Below, piece after piece: positions 1-9,041 of a stretch of 64,000 nt of DNA (positions within the stretch are counted from its first letter, which is position 1; each line of letters begins with the position of its first letter). Made by a program: the position numbers and the translations under genes. The stretch comes from Roseiflexus castenholzii DSM 13941 (lineage in GTDB: Bacteria; Chloroflexota; Chloroflexia; Chloroflexales; Roseiflexaceae): assembly GCF_000017805.1 (NCBI RefSeq), contig NC_009767.1:1116001-1180000 (forward strand), written 5' to 3'. Below the pieces are notes generated by a model that saw only the letters and a list, made by a program, of their open reading frames with translations, searched no databases and was not told the DNA's origin.

Positions 1-613
1 CGACGATCAGGTCGGGATCGGCAGCGCGCAGGTCGTCGGCGGAGTGGGTAGTTGCCAGCGCAATGCAGCGCATCCCGGCGGCGCGCGCTGCGGCAATGCC
101 GGCGAACGAGTCCTCAAAGACCACGCAGCATTCGGCTGGGCGCTCGATGCGCTGCGCCGCTTCGAGGAAGATGTCGGGCGCGGGCTTGCCGCGCGGCACT
201 TCTTCGCCAAGCGTGATGGCGGCAAACCGGTCGGCGATGCCCAGCGCCTCGAGTGTTGGAGCAACATTGTCTCTGGGAGCGGATGTGGCCAGCGCGATGC
301 GCACCTGCCGTTGCTCGAGCAGATCGAGGAAGCGCAGCAGCCCTGGCAGTGGCGTAACGCCTGCCAGCATCTCACGGTAGATCGTTCCGGCTTCGGCGCT
401 GTAGTGCGCTATCTCTTCCGGCGTCAATGTGCGCCCAAAGAGCGCCGGAAAAATATCGCTCTGCCGCATGCCGATCAGTCGGATGGCTTCGAACGGCGGC
501 GGCGGGCGCAGGCCGTGTCGCTCGATGAATATCCGAAACGCTGCGTAGTAGAGCGGCATATTGTTGAGCAGGGTGCCATCCATGTCGAAGATAGCGGCAG
601 TAAAAGGCTGCAT
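1..613 (-). CDS. HAD-superfamily phosphatase (beta-phosphoglucomutase-like), 3' end beyond the window
   Basis: Translating the minus strand from ATG 613 gives an open frame that reaches the window edge, so the C-terminus is missing. The N-terminus carries HAD motif I as FDMDGTLLNN (about residues 9-18), with both Asp residues. LATSAPRDN supplies motif II, GKPAPDIFLEAA the motif III lysine, and VVFEDSFAGIAAA the acidic motif IV. A helical cap lies between motifs I and II, as in the PGM-like subfamily acting on small phosphosugars or related phosphoesters in the cytoplasm. GGAAGG lies 6-7 nt before the ATG. The exact substrate cannot be told from the sequence. Confidence 0.85.
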   Translation of the reverse strand, partial: MQPFTAAIFDMDGTLLNNMPLYYAAFRIFIERHGLRPPPPFEAIRLIGMRQSDIFPALFGRTLTPEEIAHYSAEAGTIYREMLAGVTPLPGLLRFLDLLEQRQVRIALATSAPRDNVAPTLEALGIADRFAAITLGEEVPRGKPAPDIFLEAAQRIERPAECCVVFEDSFAGIAAARAAGMRCIALATTHSADDLRAADPDLIV

Positions 614-704
614 ATCGGACCTTCCGATCTGGTATTATTGCCATTGATACGCGATAAAGCAGGTCTTCTCATATTATGACTCTCCCGTTTTTTCCCGCAA
701 CGTA

Positions 705-779
705 CACGAAGGTCACGAAGGAAGATGCGTGTAAAATCGGTCGCTTTTCCTTTCCTTTGTGCGCTTCGTGACCTTCGTG
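705..779. repeat. Dispersed CACGAAG-type hairpin repeat
   Basis: The 16-base arm at 705-720 (CACGAAGGTCACGAAG) is perfectly complementary to 764-779, with a loop of about 43 nt. It belongs to the same CACGAAG palindrome family as the tandem array at 32504-33906 and the copies at 34314-34384 and 34414-34496. It overlaps the 5'-most possible start of the following methyltransferase frame, which argues against that start. Confidence 0.75.
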
Positions 780-844
780 GTCAGGCTCTATCCCGTTATG
801 GATGGCAGCCATTATTATGCAGTATAGGAGACCTGTCTCGTGTG

Positions 845-1651
845 ATGGAGATGCAGAATCATCTACAAGCAACGCTGATCCGAATCCGTGTTGCGCTACA
901 ATCGCGCGATGGTATGCGTCGCGCGGTTGATTTTCTGATCGCCGGGGTGCTATTTCGATTGCCTCCGTCCCTTCGCTCCGTCCTCTTTCGAGGCGAGCAA
1001 TGCGAATGCCCCTTGTGCGGCGCGCACCTTTCGCACTTTCTCGTACTGCACCGGCCATTCTTTCGCTGGTGCCCCGTCTGTCGCTCGCTGCAACGCCATC
1101 GGTTCAGTTGGATGTCTCTGCAACAGTATATCCTGCCGGCGTACTCTATCCGATGGATACTCCACATTGCTCCTGAAGAGGCGTTGAGACGAGCGTTTCA
1201 TCGTCTGCCGGGCGTTGGTTATGTTTCAATGGACCTGTATGCCGCCGATGTCCTGGTGCGCGCGGATGTCGGACGGTTGCCGTTTGACTCCGGCACATTC
1301 GACCTTGTGTATTGCAGCCATGTTCTTGAACATATTCCCGATGACCGCGCCGCGATGCAGGAATTGTGGCGCGTGCTTCGACCTGGCGGCATCGCCATCA
1401 TTCTCACGCCATTGTGGGACAAACCAACATTCGAAGATGCGAGCATCACCGATCCTGTCGAACGGGAACGCCTGTTCGGACAGTTCGATCACGTGCGGTG
1501 GTATGGGTTCGACATCGTTGATCGCCTGACGGATTCGGGCTTTGCTGTTCAGACGATGCGCGCCGGTGACATGGCGGATGCTAAAGCGATCGTTCGCTTT
1601 GGTTTGGATGAGACCGATGTGTTATTCGTATGCACGAAATCGCACCGATAA
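845..1651 (+). CDS. Class I SAM-dependent methyltransferase with N-terminal zinc-binding cysteines
   Basis: This is a Methyltransf_11-type protein of about 268 aa. The N-terminal third has two CxxC knuckles (CPLCGAHL and CPVCRSL), which probably bind zinc. The Rossmann part shows the acidic strand YVSMDLYAADV, ADVGRLPFDSGTFDLVYCSHVLEH (methyltransferase motif II region) and LRPGGIAIILTP (motif III). The frame is open back to 725, but that start lies inside a hairpin repeat. ATG 845 (or GTG 842) is preferred, with GGAG about 12 nt upstream. Similar proteins act on polysaccharide or lipid precursors. The acceptor here is unknown, and neighbours give no clue. Confidence 0.8.
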   Translation: MEMQNHLQATLIRIRVALQSRDGMRRAVDFLIAGVLFRLPPSLRSVLFRGEQCECPLCGAHLSHFLVLHRPFFRWCPVCRSLQRHRFSWMSLQQYILPAYSIRWILHIAPEEALRRAFHRLPGVGYVSMDLYAADVLVRADVGRLPFDSGTFDLVYCSHVLEHIPDDRAAMQELWRVLRPGGIAIILTPLWDKPTFEDASITDPVERERLFGQFDHVRWYGFDIVDRLTDSGFAVQTMRAGDMADAKAIVRFGLDETDVLFVCTKSHR

Positions 1652-2030
1652 GATTCTATTCACATTCTATGCCGCCGCCAGTGCGCGGAGCGCAGACAAC
1701 GACGCAATCCGTCGTCGAGTAGAGAGAGTGATTCGCTGCGCTCGCAATGAGACCGTTCCCCTGGTTATGCGGATAGGCTGCTGGTATAATGGCGCGACTT
1801 CTGCCATTGTCGCGTATCGGCTGGGATTCTTTGCATCGCGCAGCATGATACCAATGACCGGTGACCATCCGGCATGGTCACCCCGAGCAGCGCGAGGGGT
1901 CTTGCGCGACCCGCTCCGATTCCGCGCTGCGTTTACCCTGAGCGAAGCGAAGGGCTCGGAATGACCAGCATGCGGCATCGTCAATCGTCATTGGTATGAC
2001 ACGTCCCGCTGCGGGATGCGCCTGATCGAC
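1652..2030. other. Intergenic region with a MITE and an orphan promoter-like site
   Basis: No convincing gene lies here. An extended -10 (TGG then TATAAT, 1792-1800) faces right with no coding frame behind it. A 148-bp MITE occupies 1849-1996. On the minus strand the last bases before the smc stop hold only a weak hairpin (TCCCGC-A-GCGGGA). Confidence 0.5.
1849..1996. mobile_element. 148-bp MITE, copy 1, with 3-bp TGA target duplication
   Basis: The ends are inverted repeats: TACCAATGAC on the left and GTCATTGGTA on the right. The element is flanked by direct TGA at 1846-1848 and 1997-1999. A second copy of identical length and about 93-95% identity by eye sits at 34694-34841, flanked by TAA. 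A 3-bp TNA duplication is the hallmark of the IS1031/IS427 side of the IS5 family, so that is the inferred source of the transposase. There is no coding capacity. Confidence 0.85.
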
Positions 2031-5000
2031 CTACGGACGGTCGATCTCCTCGAGCCGGAGCGAGAGCACGCGGGATGCGCCATCGTCGCCCATAGTAATG
2101 CCGTAGATCGTGTCAGCCGCCTCAATGGTGCCGCGATTGTGCGTGACGACGATGAACTGCGTCTTTTCACTCAGTTCGGTGAGCGCATCGCGGAAGCGCC
2201 CGATATTTGCCTCATCGAGCGCGGCATCGACCTCATCGAGGACGCAGAACGGCGTTGGGTTCGCCCTGAGAATGGCGAAGAGCAGCGCGGCAGCGGTCAA
2301 TGCCCGTTCTCCGCCCGACAGCAGCGCCAGGTGTTGTTGCCGTTTCCCCGGTGGGCGAGCGATGATATCAACGCCAAGCGATGCGATGCCTGGCGGTCTG
2401 GCGTCATTCTGATCATCGTCGTCGCCGCCATTGTCGTTGATCAACACCAGGCGCGCCTCGCCACCGCCGAATAGTCGGGTGAAACTGCGCTCGAACTCGG
2501 CAGCGACAATGCGGAACGTCGTTTCGAAGCGAGTGCGGATGGCGGTGTCCAGTTCGGCAATCAACTCGTTGAGCGTTGCCGAAGCAGCGCGCAGGTCGTG
2601 CATCTGACTGCTCAGGAACTCGTAGCGCGCAGCGGCTTCGTCGTACTCTTCGAGCGCCAGCGGGTTGATGACTCCCAGCCGTGCAATGCGCTGTTTCAGT
2701 TCGATGATGCGCTGATGCAGCGTGTCCGGGTTGCCGTCCGGCAGCGGTTCGGGATGGGAGCGCGCAGCGGCTTCAATGTCGATGCCGTCGCCGGCGGCGC
2801 GCTCCCGCAGGGTTTCCAGGCGATCCCGCGCGCGCTGCGCGTCGATGGTCGCCCGGTTATATGCCGACTCTGCGTCGATCAGGGCGCCGGTCAGGTTCTG
2901 GGTGCGCGTCTCGTGCTCCTCACGCTGCTGTTCCAGAACGGTCAACTCCGCTTCGGCGGGATCGATGCGGGCGCGGAGCGCGTCGATCTGTTCCAGAAGC
3001 GCCTGATGGCGGGCAGCGCTGTGAGTCAGTTCATGCGTCAGTGTTTCACGTTCATGATACAGGCGCTCGATACGTTCTTCCAGCGCCCGACGCTGATCGT
3101 TGCTGCGCGCCAGCGCCTGTGCGCCGGTGTGCAAAACGGCGCGCAGGGCGCGCACCTCGCCCTCGGCATCGGCGCGGCGCGCGCGCAGGACTGCCAGCGC
3201 CTCGTCGTCGGCGGCGTCTTCGGCGCGTTGTGCTGCTTCCTGCGCCTGCAACTGATCGACCTGCGCGCGCGCCGCGGCTTCACGCTGCGTTAAGTCTTCA
3301 TGTTCGGCGATAACCGATCTGCGGCGATCGAGCAGTGCGGTCATTTCTGCGTCGATCTGCTCAATGCGCCGTTGCCGGATGAGGCGTTCCGCATCGGCAC
3401 GGTCAACAGCGCGCTGCGCCTGTGCAGCAGCGGCGCGTTCCTGGTCGAGGTTGCGCTGCACCTGGCGCTGCTGACGTTCCGCCTCGCGCGCCATCTGTTC
3501 AGCGGCGGCATATGCTTCGCTGGCGACCACGTAGTGCGCGTGCGCCTGTTCGACGGCGCGCGTCGCCGCTTCCAGGCGTTCGGGAAGTTCGCGGAGTTCG
3601 CGTTCGCGCCGCAGTGTTCCGCTCTCCTTCACCGCTGCGCCGCCGGTGACGGCGCCAGCGGCGCTGACCTGCTCTCCTGCCAGGGTGACCATCGTCCACC
3701 CGCCGCCGATACGCGAGAGTTCACGCCGGGCAACCGCCAGCGAGCGAACCACCAGGGTACGACCGAGGAGCATATCGGCGATCGGACGGTAACGCTCATC
3801 CACGTCGATCAGGTTGGCGGCGACGCCGAGCACGCCGTCGTCCGGGTCTACCGTCCCATATGCCCGTCCGCCATTGCTGCCACGCGCACGGATGGTATCG
3901 AGCGGGAGGAATGTTGCGCGCCCTTCGCCGCTCCGTTTGAGGGCTTCGATGGCTGCCTCGGCATCTTCCCAATGATCGACGACGATGTTCTGAAGGCGCG
4001 AACCAAGCGCCACTTCGATTGCGGTCTCAAGTTCCGCCGGAACGCGCAGCAGGGTTGCGACGAGCGCAAAGCCAGTGCGCCGCTGCGCTTCCGCCCACTG
4101 CATCGCTGCACGCACGCCGGCGAACGTTCCGGCGTAACTGTGATGGAGCCGTCGCAGCGTTTCCAGACGCGCTTCCAGGTCCATCTGCCGCCGCCGCGCT
4201 GCTTCGAGCGTCTCGGCGGCGGCGGCGCGCTGGCGGCGACGGTGTTCGACATCACCGCGTGCCTGTTCGGCGCGGAGAGCGGCATCAGCCAGCTCGCGCT
4301 CCAGCGCCGCGACCTGCGCCTCAGCCTGCGCGCTTTCGTGGCGGCGAGCGGCCAGCGTCTCCTGAGCGGCAGCCAGGGACTCTTCGGCGACGGCGCGTTC
4401 ACGGATCAGGTGTTCGTATTGATCGGCAATCTGCACCATCTGACGTTGCACCACTCCAAGCGCTGCGCGGATCTCCATCAGCGTGTGGTGCGCTTCATCG
4501 AGCGTCTGGCGCAACAGAGCGCGATTGGCGAGCCGTTCGGCGCGACGCGACTCATGGGCGCTGTACTCCTGCTGGATCTGTGCCAGACGTTGTTCGGCGC
4601 CGGCAAGGTGTGCGGCAGCGGCTTCCTGATCCGCCTGTTGTGCAGTGCGCTGATGGTCGAGGTCGCGCAATGCGTGTTCCTGATCCTCGATCTGGCGTGT
4701 CAGCGCGGTGAGACGCTCCTGACCGACCGCCAGCGTCCGTTGCACTGTCTCAGCATCAGTGTGGAGGGCGCTGCTTTCGGCGTGCAGCGCGCCGATGCGG
4801 TGGCGAAGAGCATGAATATGATCGCGGGTGTGCCGGAGCGTAGCGGAGGCAGCGGCGATCTCCGCCTGGCGTGCTGCAAGCGTGGACTCCAGCGCCTGAA
4901 CCGACCGTTCGGCGGCAGCGCAATCCGTCCGTGCAATATTCCACAAATGAGCATAATATTGCTCGAGCAACGTATGCAATTCGGCGGTCAGGTCGCGGTG

Positions 5001-5633
5001 GGAGCGGGCAAGCGCCGCCTGGCGCTTCAGCGAACGGAGGCGAGGTTCGAGTTCGGTCAGAATATCGGCGCAGCGCGCGACATTGGCGCCCGTCTCGCGC
5101 AGGCGCCGTTCCGCATCGGTGCGGCGTTGCTCATAGACGCTGATCGCCGCTGCGTCCTCGAAGAGACGACGGCGCTCCAGGGGGTGCAGATTGAGCGCCG
5201 CATCGACGAGTCCCTGATTAATGATCGCATACGCGCCGCTGATCGGCGCTGCGACTTCCTGTACATCGCGCAGCCGGACACGTTGGCGATTGATGAAATA
5301 CTCGTTCTCGCCAGAGCGCGTCGCGCGGCGGGTAATGGTCACTTCGCTGTACGGCGCGGGCAACAGGCGATCACGATTATCGATGGTCAGCGAGACTTCA
5401 GCGAAGCCAGCGGGCGCGCGCCGTCCGCCGCCGCTGAAGATCAGGTCTTCGGTGCGTTTGCAGCGGAGTGTGCCGGGGTGCTGCTCGCCGAGCGCCCAGC
5501 GGATGGCATCGACGAGGTTCGATTTCCCGCTGCCGTTGGGACCAACCACCGCCGTCACACCGGGCTGAAACTCGAACAGCGTATGCCCGGCGAATGTTTT
5601 GAACCCCTGGATTTCGAGACGACGCAGATACAT
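2031..5633 (-). CDS. smc: Chromosome segregation ATPase SMC
   Basis: At 1200 aa the protein has canonical SMC length. Walker A GPNGSGKS is at residues 31-38. Two long charged coiled-coil arms flank a hinge around residues 510-640 (GVLGVAANLIDVDE region). The C-terminal ABC signature LSGGERALTA lies near 1102 and Walker B FCVLDEVDAALDE near 1127. SMC homodimers with ScpAB organise and separate the replicated nucleoid. ATG 5633 has no Shine-Dalgarno but sits about 26 nt after a predicted start of transcription. smc and rny are divergent, and scpA/scpB are not in this window. Several long antisense frames across this gene are coding shadows. Confidence 0.97.
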   Translation of the reverse strand: MYLRRLEIQGFKTFAGHTLFEFQPGVTAVVGPNGSGKSNLVDAIRWALGEQHPGTLRCKRTEDLIFSGGGRRAPAGFAEVSLTIDNRDRLLPAPYSEVTITRRATRSGENEYFINRQRVRLRDVQEVAAPISGAYAIINQGLVDAALNLHPLERRRLFEDAAAISVYEQRRTDAERRLRETGANVARCADILTELEPRLRSLKRQAALARSHRDLTAELHTLLEQYYAHLWNIARTDCAAAERSVQALESTLAARQAEIAAASATLRHTRDHIHALRHRIGALHAESSALHTDAETVQRTLAVGQERLTALTRQIEDQEHALRDLDHQRTAQQADQEAAAAHLAGAEQRLAQIQQEYSAHESRRAERLANRALLRQTLDEAHHTLMEIRAALGVVQRQMVQIADQYEHLIRERAVAEESLAAAQETLAARRHESAQAEAQVAALERELADAALRAEQARGDVEHRRRQRAAAAETLEAARRRQMDLEARLETLRRLHHSYAGTFAGVRAAMQWAEAQRRTGFALVATLLRVPAELETAIEVALGSRLQNIVVDHWEDAEAAIEALKRSGEGRATFLPLDTIRARGSNGGRAYGTVDPDDGVLGVAANLIDVDERYRPIADMLLGRTLVVRSLAVARRELSRIGGGWTMVTLAGEQVSAAGAVTGGAAVKESGTLRRERELRELPERLEAATRAVEQAHAHYVVASEAYAAAEQMAREAERQQRQVQRNLDQERAAAAQAQRAVDRADAERLIRQRRIEQIDAEMTALLDRRRSVIAEHEDLTQREAAARAQVDQLQAQEAAQRAEDAADDEALAVLRARRADAEGEVRALRAVLHTGAQALARSNDQRRALEERIERLYHERETLTHELTHSAARHQALLEQIDALRARIDPAEAELTVLEQQREEHETRTQNLTGALIDAESAYNRATIDAQRARDRLETLRERAAGDGIDIEAAARSHPEPLPDGNPDTLHQRIIELKQRIARLGVINPLALEEYDEAAARYEFLSSQMHDLRAASATLNELIAELDTAIRTRFETTFRIVAAEFERSFTRLFGGGEARLVLINDNGGDDDDQNDARPPGIASLGVDIIARPPGKRQQHLALLSGGERALTAAALLFAILRANPTPFCVLDEVDAALDEANIGRFRDALTELSEKTQFIVVTHNRGTIEAADTIYGITMGDDGASRVLSLRLEEIDRP

Positions 5634-5665
5634 AGGTTTCGGTGCAATCGCAAAATTGGCGTGAT

Positions 5666-5674
5666 ATTATATCA
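5666..5674 (-). promoter_or_regulatory. Extended -10 promoter for smc
   Basis: Read on the minus strand this is TGA followed by TATAAT, a consensus extended -10. The transcript would begin about 26 nt before the smc ATG. No good -35 is visible. It lies back to back with the rny promoter. Confidence 0.5.
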
Positions 5675-5700
5675 TCATGGCTCTTGACAATCCGTTCATC

Positions 5701-5730
5701 TTGACAGAAGATGTACCCGCAGAGTAATAT
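5701..5730 (+). promoter_or_regulatory. Sigma70-type promoter for rny-spoVS
   Basis: TTGACA at 5701-5706 and TAATAT at 5725-5730 are separated by 18 nt. This places the transcript start near 5737, about 95 nt before the rny GTG codon. Another TTGACA lies 17 bases upstream, at 5684. Confidence 0.6.
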
Positions 5731-5832
5731 AGCATGTACTCAATCACACGTTAGCGCATGTTTGAGCCCGTAGCCACAGCCCGGCAGAGGGCTGTAGCAT
5801 GCTGCACCTTTACAACTGAGCAGGAGGACGTT

Positions 5833-7365
5833 GTGCAATGGCTCGTATGGGCCTTGCCTGCGCTGGTCATCGGACTTGCAATCGGCGCAGGCATCGGCAT
5901 TCTTATCTACAAAAACAGTGTTCAGAGCCAGATACGGCAGATCGAGGCGGAAGCCCGATTGCAACTGGAGGCGACGCGATCTGAGCAGAAAGATCTCATT
6001 CTGCGCGCAACTGATGAGGCGCTCCGGCTCCGCACCGAAGCCGAGGCGCAGATCCGCGAAGCGCGCGCGGCGCTGGCAAAGCAGGAAGAACGGTTGCAAC
6101 GAAAGGAGGAGAACCTCGACCGCAAAATCGAGGGGCTTGAGCGACGCGAACGGCAGCTTCAGCAACGTGAGCGTCAGATGGAGCAACTCCACCAGGAAGC
6201 CGAACATCTGCGGCAGCAACAGCGCGCGGAGCTTGAGCGCATTTCCGCATTGAGCCAGGAAGAAGCCCGCGCCATCATTCTGAAGCGCGTTGAAGACGAG
6301 ACGCGCGACGAAGCGGCGCGTCGCATTCGTGAAATTGAAAAGACGATGCACGAAGAGGCGGACAAACTGGCGCGGAAAGTGATCAGCATGGCCATTCAGC
6401 GGTGCGCTTCGGACTATGTAGCCGAAGTGACCGTTTCGACCGTGGCGCTCCCGAGCGAGGAGTTGAAGGGGCGCATCATCGGGCGCGAAGGGCGAAACAT
6501 TCGCGCATTCGAGCAATTAACCGGGGTTGATATTATTGTCGATGATACCCCGGAAGCGGTCACGCTGTCGTGCCACGATCCAGTGCGGCGGGAAGTGGCG
6601 CGCCTGGCGCTGATCAAGTTACTCAAGGATGGGCGCATCCATCCGACGCGCATTGAAGAGGTCGTCCATAAAACGCAGCAGGAAGTCGATCAGGTTATGC
6701 GCGAAGAGGGCGAGCGAGTCGCCTACGAAGCGAATGTCCAGGGTCTGCACCCTGATCTGATCAAACTGCTGGGGCGCCTGAAATATCGGACGAGTTACGG
6801 GCAGAACGTACTCCAGCACTCGCTGGAGTGCGCGCTGCTTGCGGCGCATATTGCTGCTGAGATCGGTGCAAACATCAATGTGGCGAAAACTGCTGCGTTG
6901 CTGCACGACATCGGGAAGGCAGTCGACCATGAGGTGCAGGGACCGCACGCATTGATCGGAGCTGAGATTGCGCGTCGCCTTGGGAAATCACCGGCAATCG
7001 TTCACGCGATTGCCGCTCATCATAACGATGAAGAACCGCAAACCGTCGAAGCCTGGCTGGTTCAGGCTGTTGACGCCATCTCCGGCGGGCGCCCCGGAGC
7101 GCGCCGCGAGACGCTCGACCTCTACATCAAGCGCCTCGAAGCGCTTGAAACAGTGGCGACGTCCTTTTCTGGCGTTCAACGCGCCTTTGCTGTTCAAGCC
7201 GGACGCGAAGTGCGGGTGATGGTGCAACCCGACGCTATCGATGATCTTGGCAGTATTCATCTTGCCCGTGATGTTGCCAAAAAGATCGAAGAGAGTTTGC
7301 AGTATCCGGGACAGATCAAGGTGACGGTCATCCGCGAGACGCGCGCAGTGGACTATGCGCGCTGA
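5833..7365 (+). CDS. rny: Ribonuclease Y
   Basis: This 510-aa endoribonuclease starts mRNA decay at the membrane. An N-terminal transmembrane helix (residues about 4-24) is followed by a long charged coiled coil to about residue 190. The KH domain has [15 protein letters not shown] near 212. The HD metal site [12 protein letters not shown] is near 356, and a second histidine cluster is [14 protein letters not shown] 5833 is chosen over the open frame back to 5758 because AGGAGG at 5822-5827 sits 5 nt before it and the protein then begins with the membrane anchor, as in the family. spoVS follows in the same direction, an arrangement also seen in Firmicutes. Confidence 0.96.
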
Positions 7366-7376
7366 TCGGAACAGTA

Positions 7377-7396
7377 TAAGGCGTCGAAACGCCTTA
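7377..7396. repeat. Short hairpin after rny
   Basis: The stem TAAGGCG/CGCCTTA has a 6-nt loop and starts 12 nt after the rny stop. No T-run follows, so it is probably an RNA processing or stability stem rather than an intrinsic terminator. Confidence 0.4.
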
Positions 7397-7449
7397 CGGC
7401 AGGAGCGGCCCCGATTGCCGACCTTGTCGCACGGTCTCTCCGTCTGCTG

Positions 7450-7471
7450 GCGCGAGGCGTGCGCCTCGCGC
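7450..7471. repeat. Perfect GC-rich palindrome between rny and spoVS
   Basis: GCGCGAGGCG and CGCCTCGCGC form a perfect 10-bp inverted repeat with a 2-nt centre. It lies 80 nt before spoVS. It could be an RNA hairpin in the rny-spoVS transcript or a protein-binding palindrome. Confidence 0.45.
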
Positions 7472-7551
7472 GGCAATGATCCTGGCGCTGTTAGTGCAAT
7501 CTACCAGCCGGCGCATCGGGCCGGCGCCCAACCCATTCGGAGGAGGCACGT

Positions 7552-7893
7552 ATGGCAAGCAATCTTTCGCACTCCACACCCGCCACTCGCGCTGTCGGCG
7601 CACATAGCGCCGATGTGGTCGAGCGACAAAGCGCTGAGGTCTTGAAGGTTTCGACACGCTCGCGTCCAAGCGCCGTCGCCGGCGCGATTGCCGGTGTTAT
7701 TCGCGATAGTGGCGTGGCGGAGGTGCAGTCGATTGGGGCAGGTGCGACCAATCAGACGATCAAAGCGGTGGCGATTGCGCGTAGTTATCTCAGTGAAGAA
7801 GGTATTGACATTGTTTGCACTCCTTCGTTCATTGACGTCGCCATCGATGATGAAGAGCGCACAGCGATCCGCCTGCTGGTTGAACGACGATAG
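7552..7893 (+). CDS. spoVS: Stage V sporulation protein S family (SpoVS/Alba-like)
   Basis: The protein is 113 aa. Residues about 28-113 match SpoVS along the length: EVLKVSTRSRPSAVAGAIAG, then a conserved GAGATNQTIKAVAIAR segment, and VCTPSFIDVAIDDEERT. The first 27 residues are a low-complexity extension. SpoVS is a small Alba-like nucleic-acid-binding protein needed for late sporulation in Bacillus, but it also occurs in non-sporulating Chloroflexota and Deinococcota, where its role is unclear. GGAGGAGG lies 5-6 nt before ATG 7552. It follows rny and precedes a strong terminator, so the two probably share a transcript. Confidence 0.93.
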   Translation: MASNLSHSTPATRAVGAHSADVVERQSAEVLKVSTRSRPSAVAGAIAGVIRDSGVAEVQSIGAGATNQTIKAVAIARSYLSEEGIDIVCTPSFIDVAIDDEERTAIRLLVERR

Positions 7894-7913
7894 GGGGAAG
7901 AATTGGCCGGTGG

Positions 7914-7953
7914 AGGGCGGTCGCGCGATACGAACGACCGCCCTGTTGTTTTT
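7914..7953 (+). terminator. Intrinsic terminator of rny-spoVS
   Basis: The stem AGGGCGGTCG / CGACCGCCCT has an 11-nt loop and is followed by GTTGTTTTT. It lies 20 nt after the spoVS stop and points at the convergent panE gene. Confidence 0.85.
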
Positions 7954-7979
7954 ATCAATGGTTGCAATATTCAACGTCG

Positions 7980-8915
7980 CTACGACGACGCACCACGCCG
8001 TGCCAGGCGTTCTTGTGGTAGCAATGCGTGGTAGATAAAGGCATGCAACGGCGTTGGCACGCCAACCGCTGCTCCCAGACGTACAACGGCGCCGTTCTGC
8101 GCCTCGAGTTCTGATGGACGTCCCGCCATGATGTCGCGTTGCATAGACGCGGTCGTCTCGTAGGGCAGGGCGTCGAGTTGTGCCAGCGCAGCAGCGACAG
8201 CGCTCTCGTCCAGGGCGATGCCGCGCGCCTGCGCAACCGCGACGATTTCACGCATGCCCTGGATGAAGAGCGGGCGCGTTTCTGGAAGTTCGCGCAATAA
8301 TCCCATTGGCGCTCTTGTGACCGCTCCCAATCCGCTGGTGGTCGCCCCAAACACAAATTTGCGCCAGACTTCTCCGTCGATGTCAGCCGGGATTGTCGCG
8401 CGCACCCCGGCGCGCTCCAGCCAGTCGCGCAGCGCTTCGACACGCGCGGTGCGGCGATTGTCGCGTTCGCCGAAGATGATGAGCGGGTTGATCCCGGAGT
8501 GCCGCACTGCCCCCGGTGCGATGCGTGCGACGAAAATGTAGCAGATGCCGTTCAGGGCGTGCGACTCTCCCAACGCCTGCGCCAGTTGGTCTGAGGCTTC
8601 GACGCCGTTGAGTAATGGGACAACGCCGGTTTCTGGTCCGATGAGCGGACGTATCTGCTCAATTGCTTCGCCGAGTTGCCGGGTTTTGGTTGCCACCAGC
8701 ACCATATCGACCGGTCCCACGGTTGAAGGGTCATCGGTTGCCTGCACCGGGGTGATCCAGGCATCGCCGACAATGCTTTCGATCTGGAGACCACGTTCGC
8801 GCAGCACCGCCAGGTTGTCGCCACGCGCGATGAAGGTCACATCGGCGCCGGCCTGCGCCAACCGCCCGCCGAAATATCCGCCGACTCCGCCAGCACCAAC
8901 GATTGCAATGCGCAT
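7980..8915 (-). CDS. panE: 2-dehydropantoate 2-reductase (ketopantoate reductase)
   Basis: A 311-aa NADPH enzyme that reduces ketopantoate to pantoate in coenzyme A synthesis. The dinucleotide-binding loop is GAGGVGGYFGG at residues 7-17. Later landmarks are VATKTRQL (catalytic-lysine region of the first domain), PLLNGVEAS and DGEVWRKFVFGATTSG, all typical of PanE. ATG 8915 is preferred over upstream options because AAGGAG sits 7 nt before it and the Rossmann strand starts at residue 2. Many genomes carry several PanE paralogues with other 2-keto acid substrates, so pantothenate synthesis is likely but not proven. Confidence 0.88.
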   Translation of the reverse strand: MRIAIVGAGGVGGYFGGRLAQAGADVTFIARGDNLAVLRERGLQIESIVGDAWITPVQATDDPSTVGPVDMVLVATKTRQLGEAIEQIRPLIGPETGVVPLLNGVEASDQLAQALGESHALNGICYIFVARIAPGAVRHSGINPLIIFGERDNRRTARVEALRDWLERAGVRATIPADIDGEVWRKFVFGATTSGLGAVTRAPMGLLRELPETRPLFIQGMREIVAVAQARGIALDESAVAAALAQLDALPYETTASMQRDIMAGRPSELEAQNGAVVRLGAAVGVPTPLHAFIYHALLPQERLARRGASS

Positions 8916-9041
8916 AGTGTGCTCCTTGGTCGCCGAGAACTGAGAACCAGGAATCTTGAGATTGGACAACGTCTCTGTCAGCAAGAACCCTTCGGCGACG
9001 GTTTCACGGTGACGACCTTGAGGGTCGGCGACGTGCAACCT

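Noticed and set aside
725..844. Start of the methyltransferase at ATG 725
   Set aside because: This codon lies within the hairpin repeat 705-779, and the added 40 residues have no counterpart in the fold.
1849..1996. Small frames (SEPFASLRVNAARN-type peptide) as genes
   Set aside because: They lie inside the MITE and recur in its second copy. They are by-products of the element.
3300..5687. 795-codon plus-strand frame antisense to smc
   Set aside because: It is the complement of a well-conserved smc gene with typical GC-rich antisense openness. It has no family resemblance.
5758..5832. Start of rny at the upstream ATG
   Set aside because: A strong Shine-Dalgarno precedes GTG 5833, and the protein then starts with its membrane anchor, as in RNase Y.
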